This document shows positions 35,421-46,621 of a stretch of 64,000 nucleotides of DNA, piece after piece. The translations under genes and the position numbers were made by a program. The notes under the pieces are model-generated. The model had not been told where the DNA came from and did no database searches. It was given only the letters and a program-made list of their open reading frames with translations. Source of the DNA: Clitoria ternatea (Eukaryota; Streptophyta; Magnoliopsida; Fabales; Fabaceae); the NCBI GenBank assembly GCA_037962975.1, contig CM075669.1:193200501-193264500 (forward strand). Direction: 5' to 3'. The stretch's first letter is position 1. Every line of letters begins with the position of its first letter.

Positions 35421-37133
35421 TTATTGGCATATTATGTTGCAAAATGGCACTACAACCTGCTTCCAGTTCAACAATTTCTTCATCATACCTCCTCTTTTGG
35501 TGAGCAATTCTTTCATAAACTTTGCATATGTTGGCATCTGTTCCAATGCCTTAGAAAATGGAATGTTTATGTGTAATTGCTTAAAGATTTCAAGGAATCT
35601 CTTGTATTCCTTTTCCTTATCCTTCTTTGATGGTGCATGTGAATAAGGTAAATCTTTAACTGGAGGTGTCTGACCCAAATACTGATTTTTTTGTTTTTTA
35701 ATTTTTTGATTTTTTTGTTTTTCTTTTTCATCATTCTTTTCTTCATCTTTTTTCTCTTCTTCTTCTTTCTTTTCTTCTTCTTTTTCTTCTTTTTCTTTTT
35801 CTTCTTTTTCTTCTTCTTTTTCTTTTTCACTATCACTTCCTACAACTTTACCACTTGTTGTAAAAATAGCGTTGCATTGTTCTCTCGGATTCTGAGTGTT
35901 TGCAGAAAAACCAGAGTTTTTCATGTCAGCTACTTCTTTTGCTAACTGTCCCAATTGCATGTCCGACGCTTTACGTGCGGCTTCATTTGTTTGTATGTAT
36001 TGAAGCAACTATTGGATAGACTCTTCTATCCGTGTTAGCCTTGCTGTTTGATCGAATTATGGTTATTTTTTGAATTATTTGTTTGGAGGTCGGTTAGAAG
36101 GTCCAACGTCTTGTTTCCACCCAATATTCTGATTCTACCAACCCTGTGGGTAATTGTTAGGAAAAGAATTACCAAGATTGAAAGGAAAATTACCTAAAGG
36201 TATTCTTTGATGGTTTAGAAAATTGGCTTGCTCTTGCTCATTTCTTTCAGGGGCACAGTAACCACATGGTTGCTCTCCCATGCAATGCATACATTGTTTT
36301 AATTGAGCAGGAGGTGGTGATGACATTTGAGCAATTTGAAGTTTCTCCAATTGTTTGCTTATAGCCTCAATTTGTTGAGTCAGCAATTTTTGCTGAGCTA
36401 ATACTGCATCATTAACCCCCAATTCGAGCATACCTGGCTTTCTTTGTACATTACCTCTTTCATGTTTTGCTTGTCGGTCACTGATGGACATTGATTCCAA
36501 TATTTCTATTGCTTCTTCCACAGTTTTGTTCATTAAAGAACCTCCTGCACAAGCATCTAACATCATTTTAAACTGAGGTAACAAACCATGGTAAACGATC
36601 CTCACCTTTTCAGCATCATTTAACTTGTGGTTCGGACACTTCCTCAAGAGTGCCTTGAATCGTTCCTATGTTTCTTCTAATGATTCATCATTGTTTTGTG
36701 AAAAAGAATGTATGGCTGTCATTGCTTCAAAATATTTTGAAGGAGAATAAAATCTTTCCAAAAATTTTCTCTCGACATCGGACCAGTTTGCAAAACTACC
36801 AGGTGGACAAGATTTAAACCATTCTTTAGCCTTCCCAATCAAAGAAAAATGAAACAATCTCATGTAAACTGATTCTTCTTGATTAGGTTCAAAACCAATT
36901 CTGCTGCATAACTCATAAAAAATAGTTAAGTGTTCATAAGGTTCCTCATTATTTAAACCAGCAAATTGATTATTTTGAATAATGTTTAAAGTAGCTGGTT
37001 TGATTTCTACAGCAACAATAGGTCCTTGATACATTCCCGAAACACGAGGTGGTTCATTAATAGCAGAAAACTGTCCCAATGTTCTCCTTTCAACAGCCAT
37101 GTTAGAATTTTCAAAATTTTCAAAATTTTTCAT
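35421..37133 (-). pseudogene. Athila Gag
   Basis: Minus-strand Gag from ATG at 37133 (MKNFENFENSNMAVERR). Capsid-type sequence: NNQFAGLNNEEPYEHLTIF, LFHFSLIGKAKEWFKSCPPG, WSDVERKFLERFYSPSKYFE, then after an in-frame TAG near 36663 LRKCPNHKLNDAEKVRIVYH, ACAGGSLMNKTVEEAIEILE. A cysteine-rich stretch CMHCMGEQPCGYC stands where a zinc knuckle is expected but lacks the CCHC spacing. Further stops lie at 36000-36135. The C-terminal part has a long lysine/glutamate run (35695-35830) and then HINIPFSKALEQMPTYAKFM, an Athila hallmark. A frameshift near 35425 separates it from protease. Confidence 0.85.
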
Positions 37134-37386
37134 AAGAAGATGAAGTTGAAGAAGAAGTTTTTGTTTTTTTAGATTTTAATGCTTTAAGTTTCTTTACAAA
37201 CTTCTCGATCTCAGGATCAAAGAACACCTTTCCTGCAGAAGATCGAGTTTGCATAAACACACTAAATAAAGAAAGGTTAGTAAAATAATATTAAAAGGAA
37301 TGAATAAATAAATAAAAAATTTTACTAAGGTAAATTATTTTTACCACGGTAATTAAAAATTTACTGTTTTACTGAATCAATTCAAT
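37134..37386 (-). other. Athila 5' untranslated leader
   Basis: Short AT-rich segment between the primer site and the Gag start; no gene. Confidence 0.7.
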
Positions 37387-37403
37387 CCCCAGTGACAGCG
37401 CCA
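37387..37403 (-). other. Athila primer binding site (tRNA-Asp-like)
   Basis: The minus strand reads TGGCGCTGTCACTGGGG, seven bases inside the 5' LTR. Athila elements typically have TGGCGCCGTTGCCGGGG, matching tRNA-Asp; this copy is similar with several changes in the middle. Confidence 0.7.
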
Positions 37404-37410
37404 GAAAACT

Positions 37411-38979
37411 TGTTAGACCCGGATAATATAATGTTGTAGAAAACTTGTTAACTTTGTTTTACTGTTGGGTCTTTTAATTGGCAAGCGCACCAATCGTTTG
37501 TAGTTTTCAAAATTTAGATATTGTTCCACTGGGATTGAAAGTCCAATAGTTACAGTAATTTTCTAGTTACTATGGTAAATTTATGAAAACTTATACACAA
37601 AAGAATAATTTATATACAATTTATACAATATTTACAAGATGGCATAGTTGAGTTGTTCATGTGGTAAAAAGAGAATAATGATCTATCTAAGAAGTTGAGT
37701 TGCAATTTAGAATAACTAAGATACTTGAGATAAAACACAGATAGACAAATTATGTCGGAAATTGGATCCCTAATCTAGAATAACAATGAGGAACTCAAGA
37801 CATGCATATTTAATCATCAAGTTTCATGTCATTGCAGCTTAAATTCATTATAACCGATCCCTCGTGATATAAATTCTAAGAATTCACCGTAAAGTCCGAT
37901 CCCTCATGAGCTTTCTCAGTAAAAACTTGCATTAAGTCCTGGCCTTATGGCAACAATGGTTAACAACCCCTATAGAATTGAGATACCAAGGGTATTCCAA
38001 CTTTTACTTTCGTCAAAACAAGTTTTAATACGGCATGAATAATCATTCTCCCATTTGACATTTACACTAATAAAACAAGTTTCAATACACATGAAAATCA
38101 TTCTTCCGTTTGACATTCATATTAATAAAAGATTGAAATACTAACATGGACTTGAATCATAAACATACAGAGGTCGAATTCATAACATCATACTCAATAG
38201 ATTAGTTCACCAATTCTAACATAAACAAATTAGTTACACATGGTGAAGGTAAAAACAACACTTACAGTGATTGACATTACAAAGGCGATGGAAACTTCAC
38301 GATACAACGATCACAATACTACACAACACTCTCAAGTATCTAGAAAACTATTCTAGAACTACTAACTCACAAAAGAAACACTCAAACTTGAGTGTATAAG
38401 AGAAGATAAGAGTGGGATTGGATCAGAATGGGATGCCTAGAAGTGTTGCAAATGGCCCTATTTATAGGGCTGAGGAAGGGTCCTGACGCTACGCGCCAAC
38501 CTGACGCTACGCGTCAGGTTCCTGACTTAGCCTCCATTAAACGTAGCTTGAAGTGGCTACTATGGAATTATTTTATTCAATCATGCAGTGCTATATGGAC
38601 CTGTCTCCCAATTCGGCTTGTCCATTTGTGCAGAGTAGAGTGGCCAATAATGGGTCACTAGCTAAGTACTTGTCCAAGCTGGCTGTGGAGTCCACGCAGC
38701 TCTGACGCTACGCGTGGATGTGACGTATAGCGCCAGCATTAAAAGTCTCCACGCTACGCGTGGGGTTGATGCTACGCGTCAACTTTCTAGATCTTCAATT
38801 TTCTCTTTAAATTCTTCACTTTTTCACTGCAAAACTAGAGAAAATTGATCAAGGGCAGATTATTTCCAACAACTTCTATTTATTGAATTTAAAACCTAAT
38901 TTTCTAACAATTTAAACTAATTTTTATTATTTTTATAAAATTTTTATTAAAGATTTTATTGTAAATTTGAGGACTAACA
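37411..38979 (-). repeat. 5' LTR of Athila
   Basis: 1569 bp, the uninterrupted sister of 22075-28156. It carries snap-back words at 38480-38785, including CCTGACGCTACGCGTCAGG at 38500-38518, CCACGCTACGCGTGG at 38749-38763 and GTTGATGCTACGCGTCAAC at 38765-38783. Confidence 0.93.
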
Positions 38980-39695
38980 ATGAGTTAAATGTAAGGTTGG
39001 TAAATGGGGTAACCAAACTAATTAGGTTATTGCCTTGATGATAATGAATGGTGATTTAAGGAAAGGAATTCCCGAAGCCTAAATGGGAAAATGAATGAAA
39101 CCTATAAATAGCCTCTACATAATGAGAACCATGTGTACATATATGTATACGTATGTTGAAATGGTGTTTGAATGAATGATTGATGTGGTCCTATAATTCA
39201 TTGGTGTAGGGCTTGATAATACTGGTGAGGCGGGAACATCGAACCCGGAAGTCTACTTCTCTTGAGGTAGGAGAGGGGTGTATTTTCTAAATGCATGAGA
39301 TCTTGTATAATGATAATGTATATATTGATGTAATGTGGTATATTTTCTTGAGTGGGTGTAGTAACATATGCATGTGATATGAAATTCAGTAAGGTTCTTG
39401 TAATGATTGATTGTGGAATAAAACCTTGATGAGGTTATGAGTGGTATAATACGTTACAACACGTTGTTGATTTCATGTGTGGCTTGATGAATATTTGAAA
39501 TCCTTGGCTAGGATGATTCCTGAACATGATGATTGAAGTATATATATATATATGTGTTGATTATGTGGAATTAACATTATGATTGAGTACAAATGTACCC
39601 TAGATGAGAGGGTGAGATAATCCATATAAGGTTAAGGCATGCATGAGCATTGTTGCATACATAGCATGGCATGCATATCATGATGATGTTGATAA

Positions 39696-39965
39696 GTGGT
39701 TACGATCACTTTATGTTTGAAATATAAAAGGGCTTGCTAGTTCCTGTGAAATGGGCCAGTGGTTGCGATCACCTGGTGTTGTGATTGAATGCCCGTGGTT
39801 GCGATCACGAGGTGAGAGTACCCCTTGCGAGGCGGGAAACCAGTATGAATTATTGAACGTGGTTGCGATCACAAGAAAGCACCTTACGAGGCTGCTAGAG
39901 GGAGTACCCCTTGCGAGGCGGGAAACCAATAAGAATGGATGAATGATTATGGTGGTTGCGATCAC
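39696..39965 (+). repeat. GTGGTTGCGATCAC repeat cluster
   Basis: GTGGTTGCGATCAC or a one-base variant at 39696-39709, 39759-39772, 39795-39808, 39859-39872 and 39952-39965, interspersed with CCCCTTGCGAGGCGGGAAAC at two places. The sister LTR has the same cluster at about 48340-48606 with several changes. Confidence 0.8.
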
Positions 39966-40853
39966 CTGATGGAATGAAATCAGATCCGTGCATATGCATC
40001 CTTAAACACCAGTATGTGCATTAGCCATAGAAGTATAGCATAGTGTGATATCCTATTGAGGAGATTATGTGAGGAGTAGATGGAACTCCCTTTGATCACC
40101 AACTGTAATTGTGATGTTGGTCGGTGTGATTTTGTGAATTTTTTTATGGATATATGTGTTTAACGAATTTGATGAATGATTGATTTTGTGTTGATTGAAC
40201 TCCCTTTTAAGGAAAAGACATTTATCTTGCATTTATATATATTATCACAATTGTTAGATTTTCATCATTGAGAAATTATACTCACGCTTCATGTAGTATA
40301 TCTTTTTAGTCCTTGTGTTGTAGGATTGCCCATGGAGTACTTATGTGGAAGAATGGTGTGAAGGAAGTCTACTTTGGGTAAAGAATGCCTTGGCCGACAA
40401 ATGTTTTGAATTTATGGCTTTTACATAGGCTTTTGTATCGTATATAGATATAAAGAACATTTTGTATAGCCATGAATTGGTATAAATGATGAATATGGGA
40501 TGATGATTTTGGGAGGTCATGTAGGAAAATGAGACCCTAGTGCTTATGGTTCATTTTCATTGGTGACCTTAACCTTAGCTGGAAAAGGAAAAGGAAGTAT
40601 GATGTAGTTAAAATTTATGAATGAATGATGGTCTACATGAAAAACTGTATTTTATGGTTTATACAAAGTAGTAAGCTAAGTTAGAATGTGATTAATGAGT
40701 TGGAATGTAAATTTATGGGTAATGTCGTTTGGGACAAGTTTTAATTGCATAACATGATGAATATGATATGATGAATTTAACCAATTTGGTTGGAAATGAG
40801 TTTTGGCATGTTGTGTTGTTTAATTTCCCACATTTCTGCATTTCTACTGGTAT

Positions 40854-41314
40854 TCTCGCTCAAGCGAGATGGGTTCTCGCTCAAGCGAGAATCTCCCCTG
40901 CATGATATTTGGTCACTGGCCAAATCTCGCTCAGGCGAGAGTAGGTCTCGCTCAAGCGAGACTGCCCACGTATCAGGTGTTAGCTTCTGGAGGAAATACG
41001 CTTAGGCAAGTTGGGTCTCGCCCGAGCGAGAGTGAGGGACTTTGCCACTGGACCAATTTTGGTTGAGCGAATGGCCATTGGAAGGTGGCACTCGCTCAAG
41101 CGAGTGAGCGTGGATTGATTCTGGAAGAATTTCGCTCACGCTCGCTTGCCTCACCCAAGTGAATCCTGTGGATCTCGCTCAAGCGAGATGGGGCTCGCTC
41201 AAGCGAGACGACCCCTGAAACTCCTTTCCCTCTTTTCGCTCAGCCCGTTCTGTGACTCGCTCAAGCGTTCCATTGGGACTCACTCAAGTGAGTGTGGTTC
41301 TCGCTTAAGCGAGA
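40854..41314 (+). repeat. Array of TCTCGCTCAAGCGAGA snap-back words
   Basis: At least nine inverted-repeat words with 7-8 base arms and a 2-base centre: 40854-40869, 40875-40890, 40925-40940, 40946-40961, 41016-41031, 41089-41106, 41173-41188, 41194-41207, 41278-41293, 41299-41314. Arms differ between words but stay complementary in most (TCTCGCT/AGCGAGA, CACTCGCT/AGCGAGTG, ACTCACT/AGTGAGT). The sister array is at 59934-60394. Confidence 0.9.
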
Positions 41315-41674
41315 GATGCCCTGGTTCTCCAAACTGCATTGCTTTGATTATTTTTCATTTTCTTTACATTAAACCTTCATCCTATATTAACTTATGAACC
41401 CTTTGGACATATTTTGAATTCATTAATCTTTATGATGTTTAACCTCTTGCACCCAATTATATAGCAGCAATTTTAAATGAATCTTCCACTGTTTTCATTT
41501 GAGAATTCTCCATTAATTGTTTTCCATAACCTACCTTCTCATATCTTCATATATTAGAGAGGTCATTCATAGATCCATGGTAGTGAGTGACAGCTTCACC
41601 ACTTATGTTTTTCATAAATTAATGATATTAAAATCATGAAAAAAATTTACCCCTATTTTTGGGGTGTCTCAACC

Positions 41675-41685
41675 TGGTATCAGAG
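41675..41685 (+). other. Primer binding site of older Tekay element
   Basis: TGGTATCAGAG, three bases after the 5' LTR end, complementary to initiator methionine tRNA. Confidence 0.88.
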
Positions 41686-42060
41686 TATTATTTTCTCTTT
41701 ACTGCTGTGATTAATTATTATTATTAGAGTATGACATGCATTTAATGAATGATTGCCATTGTTGCTTTACTTTGTAAGGATTGACTGTGGATCAAATGTG
41801 ATTGCTATAAGCCTGACCAAGCTTTCTTCACACTATTCTCCCTCAATGATGAATTCTTACAATTATATGAATGCATGTGAACCTAGGATATAATGATGTG
41901 TTTTTTATGAGCTTTAATGTGGGATAGACGATGCTGGACTCCATGATGGAGGGCCATAGCTTGATTTATGATGAATTACTATAGCATGAGACCATAGAAA
42001 AGTTTATGAACTAGTTTACTGATGTTAGTTGAATTTAATGTTATGATTATAGATATTGTG

Positions 42061-45000
42061 ATGGCCCGTCATCATCAAGATAACGATGACGCTATAGCTA
42101 GAGCTTTGAATCGCTTTGCGGACCTCCTTGAGACGCAAAACCGTGATAGACAAAAAGCGGAAAGGCAACCTGCTCCTGCTGTTCAAGGTACTCAAGGCCT
42201 TGACATGTTCTTGAAGCAGAAACCTTCCGAGTTTCATGGTGGATTTAGGCCTGAGCAAGCCTATTTTTGGATCCGAGATGTTGAGCGGATCTTTGATAGT
42301 TTCGAATGCACTGAGCTCCAGAAAGTGGAGTATGCTGTTTTTATGATGAGAGATGAAGCTGAAACTTGGTAGAGACTCACCAAAAGTAGAATGATTGTTG
42401 CTGCTATTCCCTTGACTTGGGAAAATTTTAAGCTTGAACTCATGAGAAAATATGTGCTCGAGAGCTACAAGAGTAAGAAGGAACTTGAGTTCATAGAACT
42501 CAAGCAAAGTACAATGACGCTGGAAGAGTATGCTTCCAAATTTGAGGAACTCTATGAATTCTACCCTCCTTATCAACAAGAGGGAACTGAAGCCTTTAAG
42601 TGTGTAAAGTTTAAGAACAGTCTACGCCTTGATATTCAAAGGGCCATGTGTCATCAAGAAATCAGAAGCTTCATGGTACTTGTGAATAAGTGCCGCATAC
42701 TCCACCTCATCATTCTAAATTTGACTCTAAGTTGAAGGGTCAATCTTCTAGTTTCAAGAGGCAAGGAAATTTCAGAAGGGGACGTTTTCAGAGGGGTGCT
42801 CATTCTAATGTCCAAGGTAGAGGCGGTGGACATGGCAACACCTTTGGCCGGGGCAATGCAAATGCCAACGGGCCGAGATGCTATAGGTGTGGTGGTCTAC
42901 ATTATGTACGTGAGTGTGTACACTGAGAGGACGTGGTGTATTTCAATTGTGATCAAGTGGGACATATCCGTCCTGCATGCCCTTTACTCATAAGACCAAC
43001 TCAAGTGCAAGCTAACACTCCTAACTGTCCTAATGTACCCGCTCATGTGAACCGCGGAGGCCATAATGGTGGTCGGGGTCGTGGTAATGGAAACAATGGA
43101 GGCTGAAATAGTAGCCGAGGTGGGTATAATGGTGGAAGGCATGGCAACGGCCAAGGTAACGGCAATGGTGCTCGCGATGGAAATAGGAATAGTGGAAATC
43201 TTCAACCAAATGCCAGAAGGGTGTTCGCTGTGACCGGTGAGGAAGCAGCACAAGCAGATAATTTAGTTAAAAGTAAGTGTGAAATACTCAGACATTCAGT
43301 TCATGTTATTTATGATTTGGGTGTTCTTTTATATCCAAGGATTGTGTTTGGCGATTGAGATTGCCGGTATGTTTAATGAAAAATGCCCTAGTGGTTACCA
43401 CCCCAACCGGTACTTGTCTCAGATCGGTTAACCGGTGTGATGATGTTGACATGCTCCTAGAAGGGAGAAGGTTTATTGTGTCATTTATTTGCTTGCCTAT
43501 GAAGGGATTAGAGATCATACATGGTATGGATTGGCTCTCCGCCAATAAAGTTTTGGTTGACTGTCAACAGCAGACTGTCATTTTCCCTTCTTCTGATGTG
43601 GGAAATTCGATGTGCAAGGTATAACTCAACTTTGCATATTATTATCTCTTACCGATGGTACAAATAATCTTGATCCCCTTAGTATCCCTATGGTGTCGGA
43701 ATTTTTGGATGTGTTTCCCGAGGAGATACCAGGTTTACCACCTCCACGGGAGGTTGAATTTACTATCGATCTCATACCTGGCGCGGAACCGTGTCTATCG
43801 CTCCTTATAGGATGTCTTCTATGGAGTTAGCTAGATTAAAAAGCAAGTTGAGGAGCTACTTCAGAAGGAGTTTGTTCGACCCAGTGTGTCACCCTGGGGG
43901 CTCCTGTTTTATTGGTCAAGAAGAAGGATGGAACCATGCGATTATGTGTTGACTATCGTCAGTTGAACAAGATGACAATAAAGAATAGATATCCTTTACC
44001 TCATATTGATGACCTGTTGGATCAATTAAGAGGTGCGGTGGTGTTTTCAAAGATTGATTTACGCTCTGGTTACCATCAAATTCGGGTGAGAACCGAAGAC
44101 ATTCCGAAGACTGCTTTTAGGACACGATATGGCCCTTATGAGTATGTTGTAATGCCATTTGGAGTGACTACTGCTCCAGCGGTGTTCATGAGTTACATGA
44201 ACCGCATCTTCCATGAATACCTGGATCGCTTCGTTGTGGTATTCATTGACGATATCTTGGTGTATTCCAAGAGCCGTGAGGAACACGAGGAACATCTGAA
44301 GCTTGTGTTGAATATTCTTAGAGAGAACCAGTTGTATGCTAAGCTCTCTAAATGAGAATTCTGGTTATCAAGCGTCCAGTTTCTTGGACATGTAGTATCT
44401 GGAGAAGGTGTTTCGGTGGATCCATCTAAGGTTGAGGCCTTTATGGCGTGGCCTAGACCTACATCAGTTACAAAAATTAGGAGTTTTTTTGGACTTACCG
44501 GATATTATCAGAGGTTTATTGAAGGTTTTTCTCATCTTGCTAAACGTTTGACAAACTTGACAAGGAAGAACTAACCTTTTGTATTGATGGTTGAATGTGA
44601 GAGATGCTTTGAAGAGTTAAAGATGAGGCTAACTTCTACGCCTATCTTGGCATTGCCTGATTTACAAGAAGACTTTATGGTGTACTGTGATGCTTCCAAG
44701 CAGGGACTTGGATGTGTTTTGATGCAGAAGGAACGTGTTATAACTTATGCATCACGCCAGTTGAGACCCCATGAAGTTAACTACCCGACTCATGACTTGG
44801 AGTTGGCGGCGGTTGTGTTCTCCTTGAAGATTTGGCGTCATTATCTCTATGGCTCGAGGTTCATGGTCTTTAACGATCACAAAAGCTTGAAATACCTCTT
44901 TGATCAAAAGGAATTGAATATGCGCCAGAGGAGATGGATGGAATTCCTGAAGGACTATGATTTTGAATTGAAGTACCACCCGGGAAAAGCTAATGTAGTT

Positions 45001-46603
45001 GCCAATGCTCTTAGTCGGAAGTCCTTACATGTGTTGGCCATGATGGTCAAAGAATTCGAATTGATTGAGGAATTTCAGAATTTGAATTTTGGGACCGAAA
45101 TTCAATCTTCCCATAAGTTATGTTTTGCTATGTTAAAGATATGTAATGAGTTCTTAGAGCTTGTAAATGAGAAATAAGGAGATGATGATTATTTATAGGA
45201 GATGAGGAGATCTTAAGGCGATGGGAAAAATCTATTCCTTATTGAAGGTGTTGATGGCTTATGGCGAGTAAAAGGTTATGTGTACGTGCCTTTATTCAGA
45301 GATTTGAGACATACGATGCTTGAGGAGGCACACAAGAGCATTTTTAGCATTCACCCTGGTGCGACCAAGATGTACCAAGATGTAAAGAAGAATTTCTGGT
45401 GGCCTAGAATGAAACGTGACATTGCCAACTTTGTAGCTTCATGCCTTATTTGTCAGAAGGCAAAGGTAGAGCACCAGAGACCTTCGGGTACCTTGAGACC
45501 ACTTGATATCCCCGTTTGGAAGTGGGATGCAATTGCTATGGACTTTGTGTCCGGACTACCAAGGACAAGGTCTAGATGTGATGGAATCTGGGTGATTGTG
45601 GATCGCTTAACAAAGAGTGCATATTTTCTACCGATTAGTATGAAGAGTTCCTTGCAGGATATGGCACAGTTATACATCAAAGAAATTGTGAGATTGCATG
45701 GTGTGCCATCAAGTATTGTTTCTGATAGAGACCCCCGATTTACATCCCGATTTTGGGGGAGTTTACATGAAGCGATGGGTTCAAAATTGAAGCTAAGCTC
45801 GGCGTACCATCCTTAGACAGACGGACAATCCGAGAGGACTATTCAGAGTGTTGAGGACTTACTGCGTGCTTGTGTTTTGGAGCACGGCGGTTCGTGGGAG
45901 AAGTATCTGCCTCTGATTGAATTCACCTACAATAACAGTTTTTACTCTAGTATTGGCATGGCACCATATGAGGCGTTATATGGAAGGAAGTGTCGAACCC
46001 CTTTATGTTGGCTTGAAGTTGGTGAGAACTTGGCCTTAGGGTCGGAGATCGTTCAGGAGATTACTGAGCAGATTAGAAGGATACAAGAGAATATGAAGAT
46101 TGCTCAGGACCGGCAGAAGAGCTATTATGATAAGAGGAGGAAGCCACTTGAATTTCAGGTCGGCGATCATGTGTTCTTACGAGTCTCGCGAGATAAGGTT
46201 ATTGGAAGAGCTTTGAAGAGTAGAAAATTAAGCCCTAAATTCATAGGACCTTATGAGATCTTGGAGTGAATTGGAAATGTTGCTTATCAGATTGCCCCTC
46301 CACATCTTGTAAACCTACATAATGTGTTCCACGTATCGCAACTAAGGAAGTATATTCACGATCCTTTGCACGTGATCTCTATTGATGATGTTGATGTGCG
46401 AGATGACTTGTCCATTCCTCCCGTTTCGGTTCGTATCGTCGAGTATTCCATGAAGAGGTTGCAGAATAAAATGGTACCTCTGGTGAAAGTGGCATGGAAA
46501 CATGGGAACATGGAGACACTCACCTGGGAATGCGAGGATGATATCCATGAGCGGTACCCTAATGCATTCGAATCCGGTATGTCAAATTTCAAGGACGAAA
46601 TTT
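42061..46603 (+). pseudogene. Decayed Tekay-type Gag-Pol
   Basis: Same layout as the young Tekay copies but heavily damaged. Gag starts at 42061 (MARHHQDNDDAIARALNRF) and hits TAG at 42370-42372; a shift near 42690-42740 and TGA codons near 42924 and 43105 follow. The protease active site reads as a damaged form near 43312-43325, where the residues after D-x-G are lost to a small deletion. RT is readable at 43912-44355 with VVMPFGVTTAPAVF and an intact FIDDILVYS, then TGA. RNase H is at 44584-45177 (YCDASKQGLGCVLMQ), integrase at 45280-46269 with its D and D motifs and a TAG next to the conserved TDGQSERT glutamate region, and a chromodomain-like tail at 46324-46603. At least nine breaks; not functional. 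Confidence 0.9.
46584..46603 (+). other. Hairpin before polypurine tract, older element
   Basis: AAATTTCAAGGACGAAATTT, with 7-base arms, at the same place as the hairpin of the young copies (15680-15699). The purine tract AGGTGGGGTGGAT follows up to the 3' LTR at 46622. Confidence 0.65.
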
Positions 46604-46621
46604 CTTTTAGGTGGGGTGGAT

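Larger units (their letters stand above)
22075..38979 (-). mobile_element. Athila-type LTR retrotransposon with env-like frame
   Basis: Minus-strand Ty3/gypsy element of the Athila group. Its TSD is ATGAG at 22070-22074 and 38980-38984, confirmed by the uninterrupted sister LTR near 47605. The 5' LTR is 37411-38979 (1569 bp); the 3' LTR is 22075-28156, or 1568 bp after removing the CACTA insertion and its duplication. The interior, in element order, is primer site, gag, protease, RT, RNase H, integrase, spacer, env-like frame, spacer, polypurine tract. All coding parts are broken by stops or shifts. I saw more than twenty differences between the LTRs, so it is younger than its host but clearly older than the two Tekay copies. 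Confidence 0.93.
38985..41671 (+). repeat. 5' LTR of older Tekay element, right part
   Basis: Non-coding. Holds five copies of GTGGTTGCGATCAC or a one-base variant (39696-39965), two copies of GTACCCCTTGCGAGGCGGG, and the snap-back array at 40854-41314. It ends GGGGTGTCTCA at 41671. Small frames in the array region are artefacts of the repeated words. Confidence 0.9.

Noticed and set aside
35567..35945. Poly-lysine and poly-phenylalanine frames
   Set aside because: Alternative-frame and antisense readings of the lysine/glutamate run in Athila Gag.
40854..41314. CRISPR-like array of palindromic repeats
   Set aside because: Repeats are 14-18 bases with irregular spacers of 5-75 bases, differ from one another, lie inside an LTR and recur in the sister LTR; the DNA is plant nuclear.
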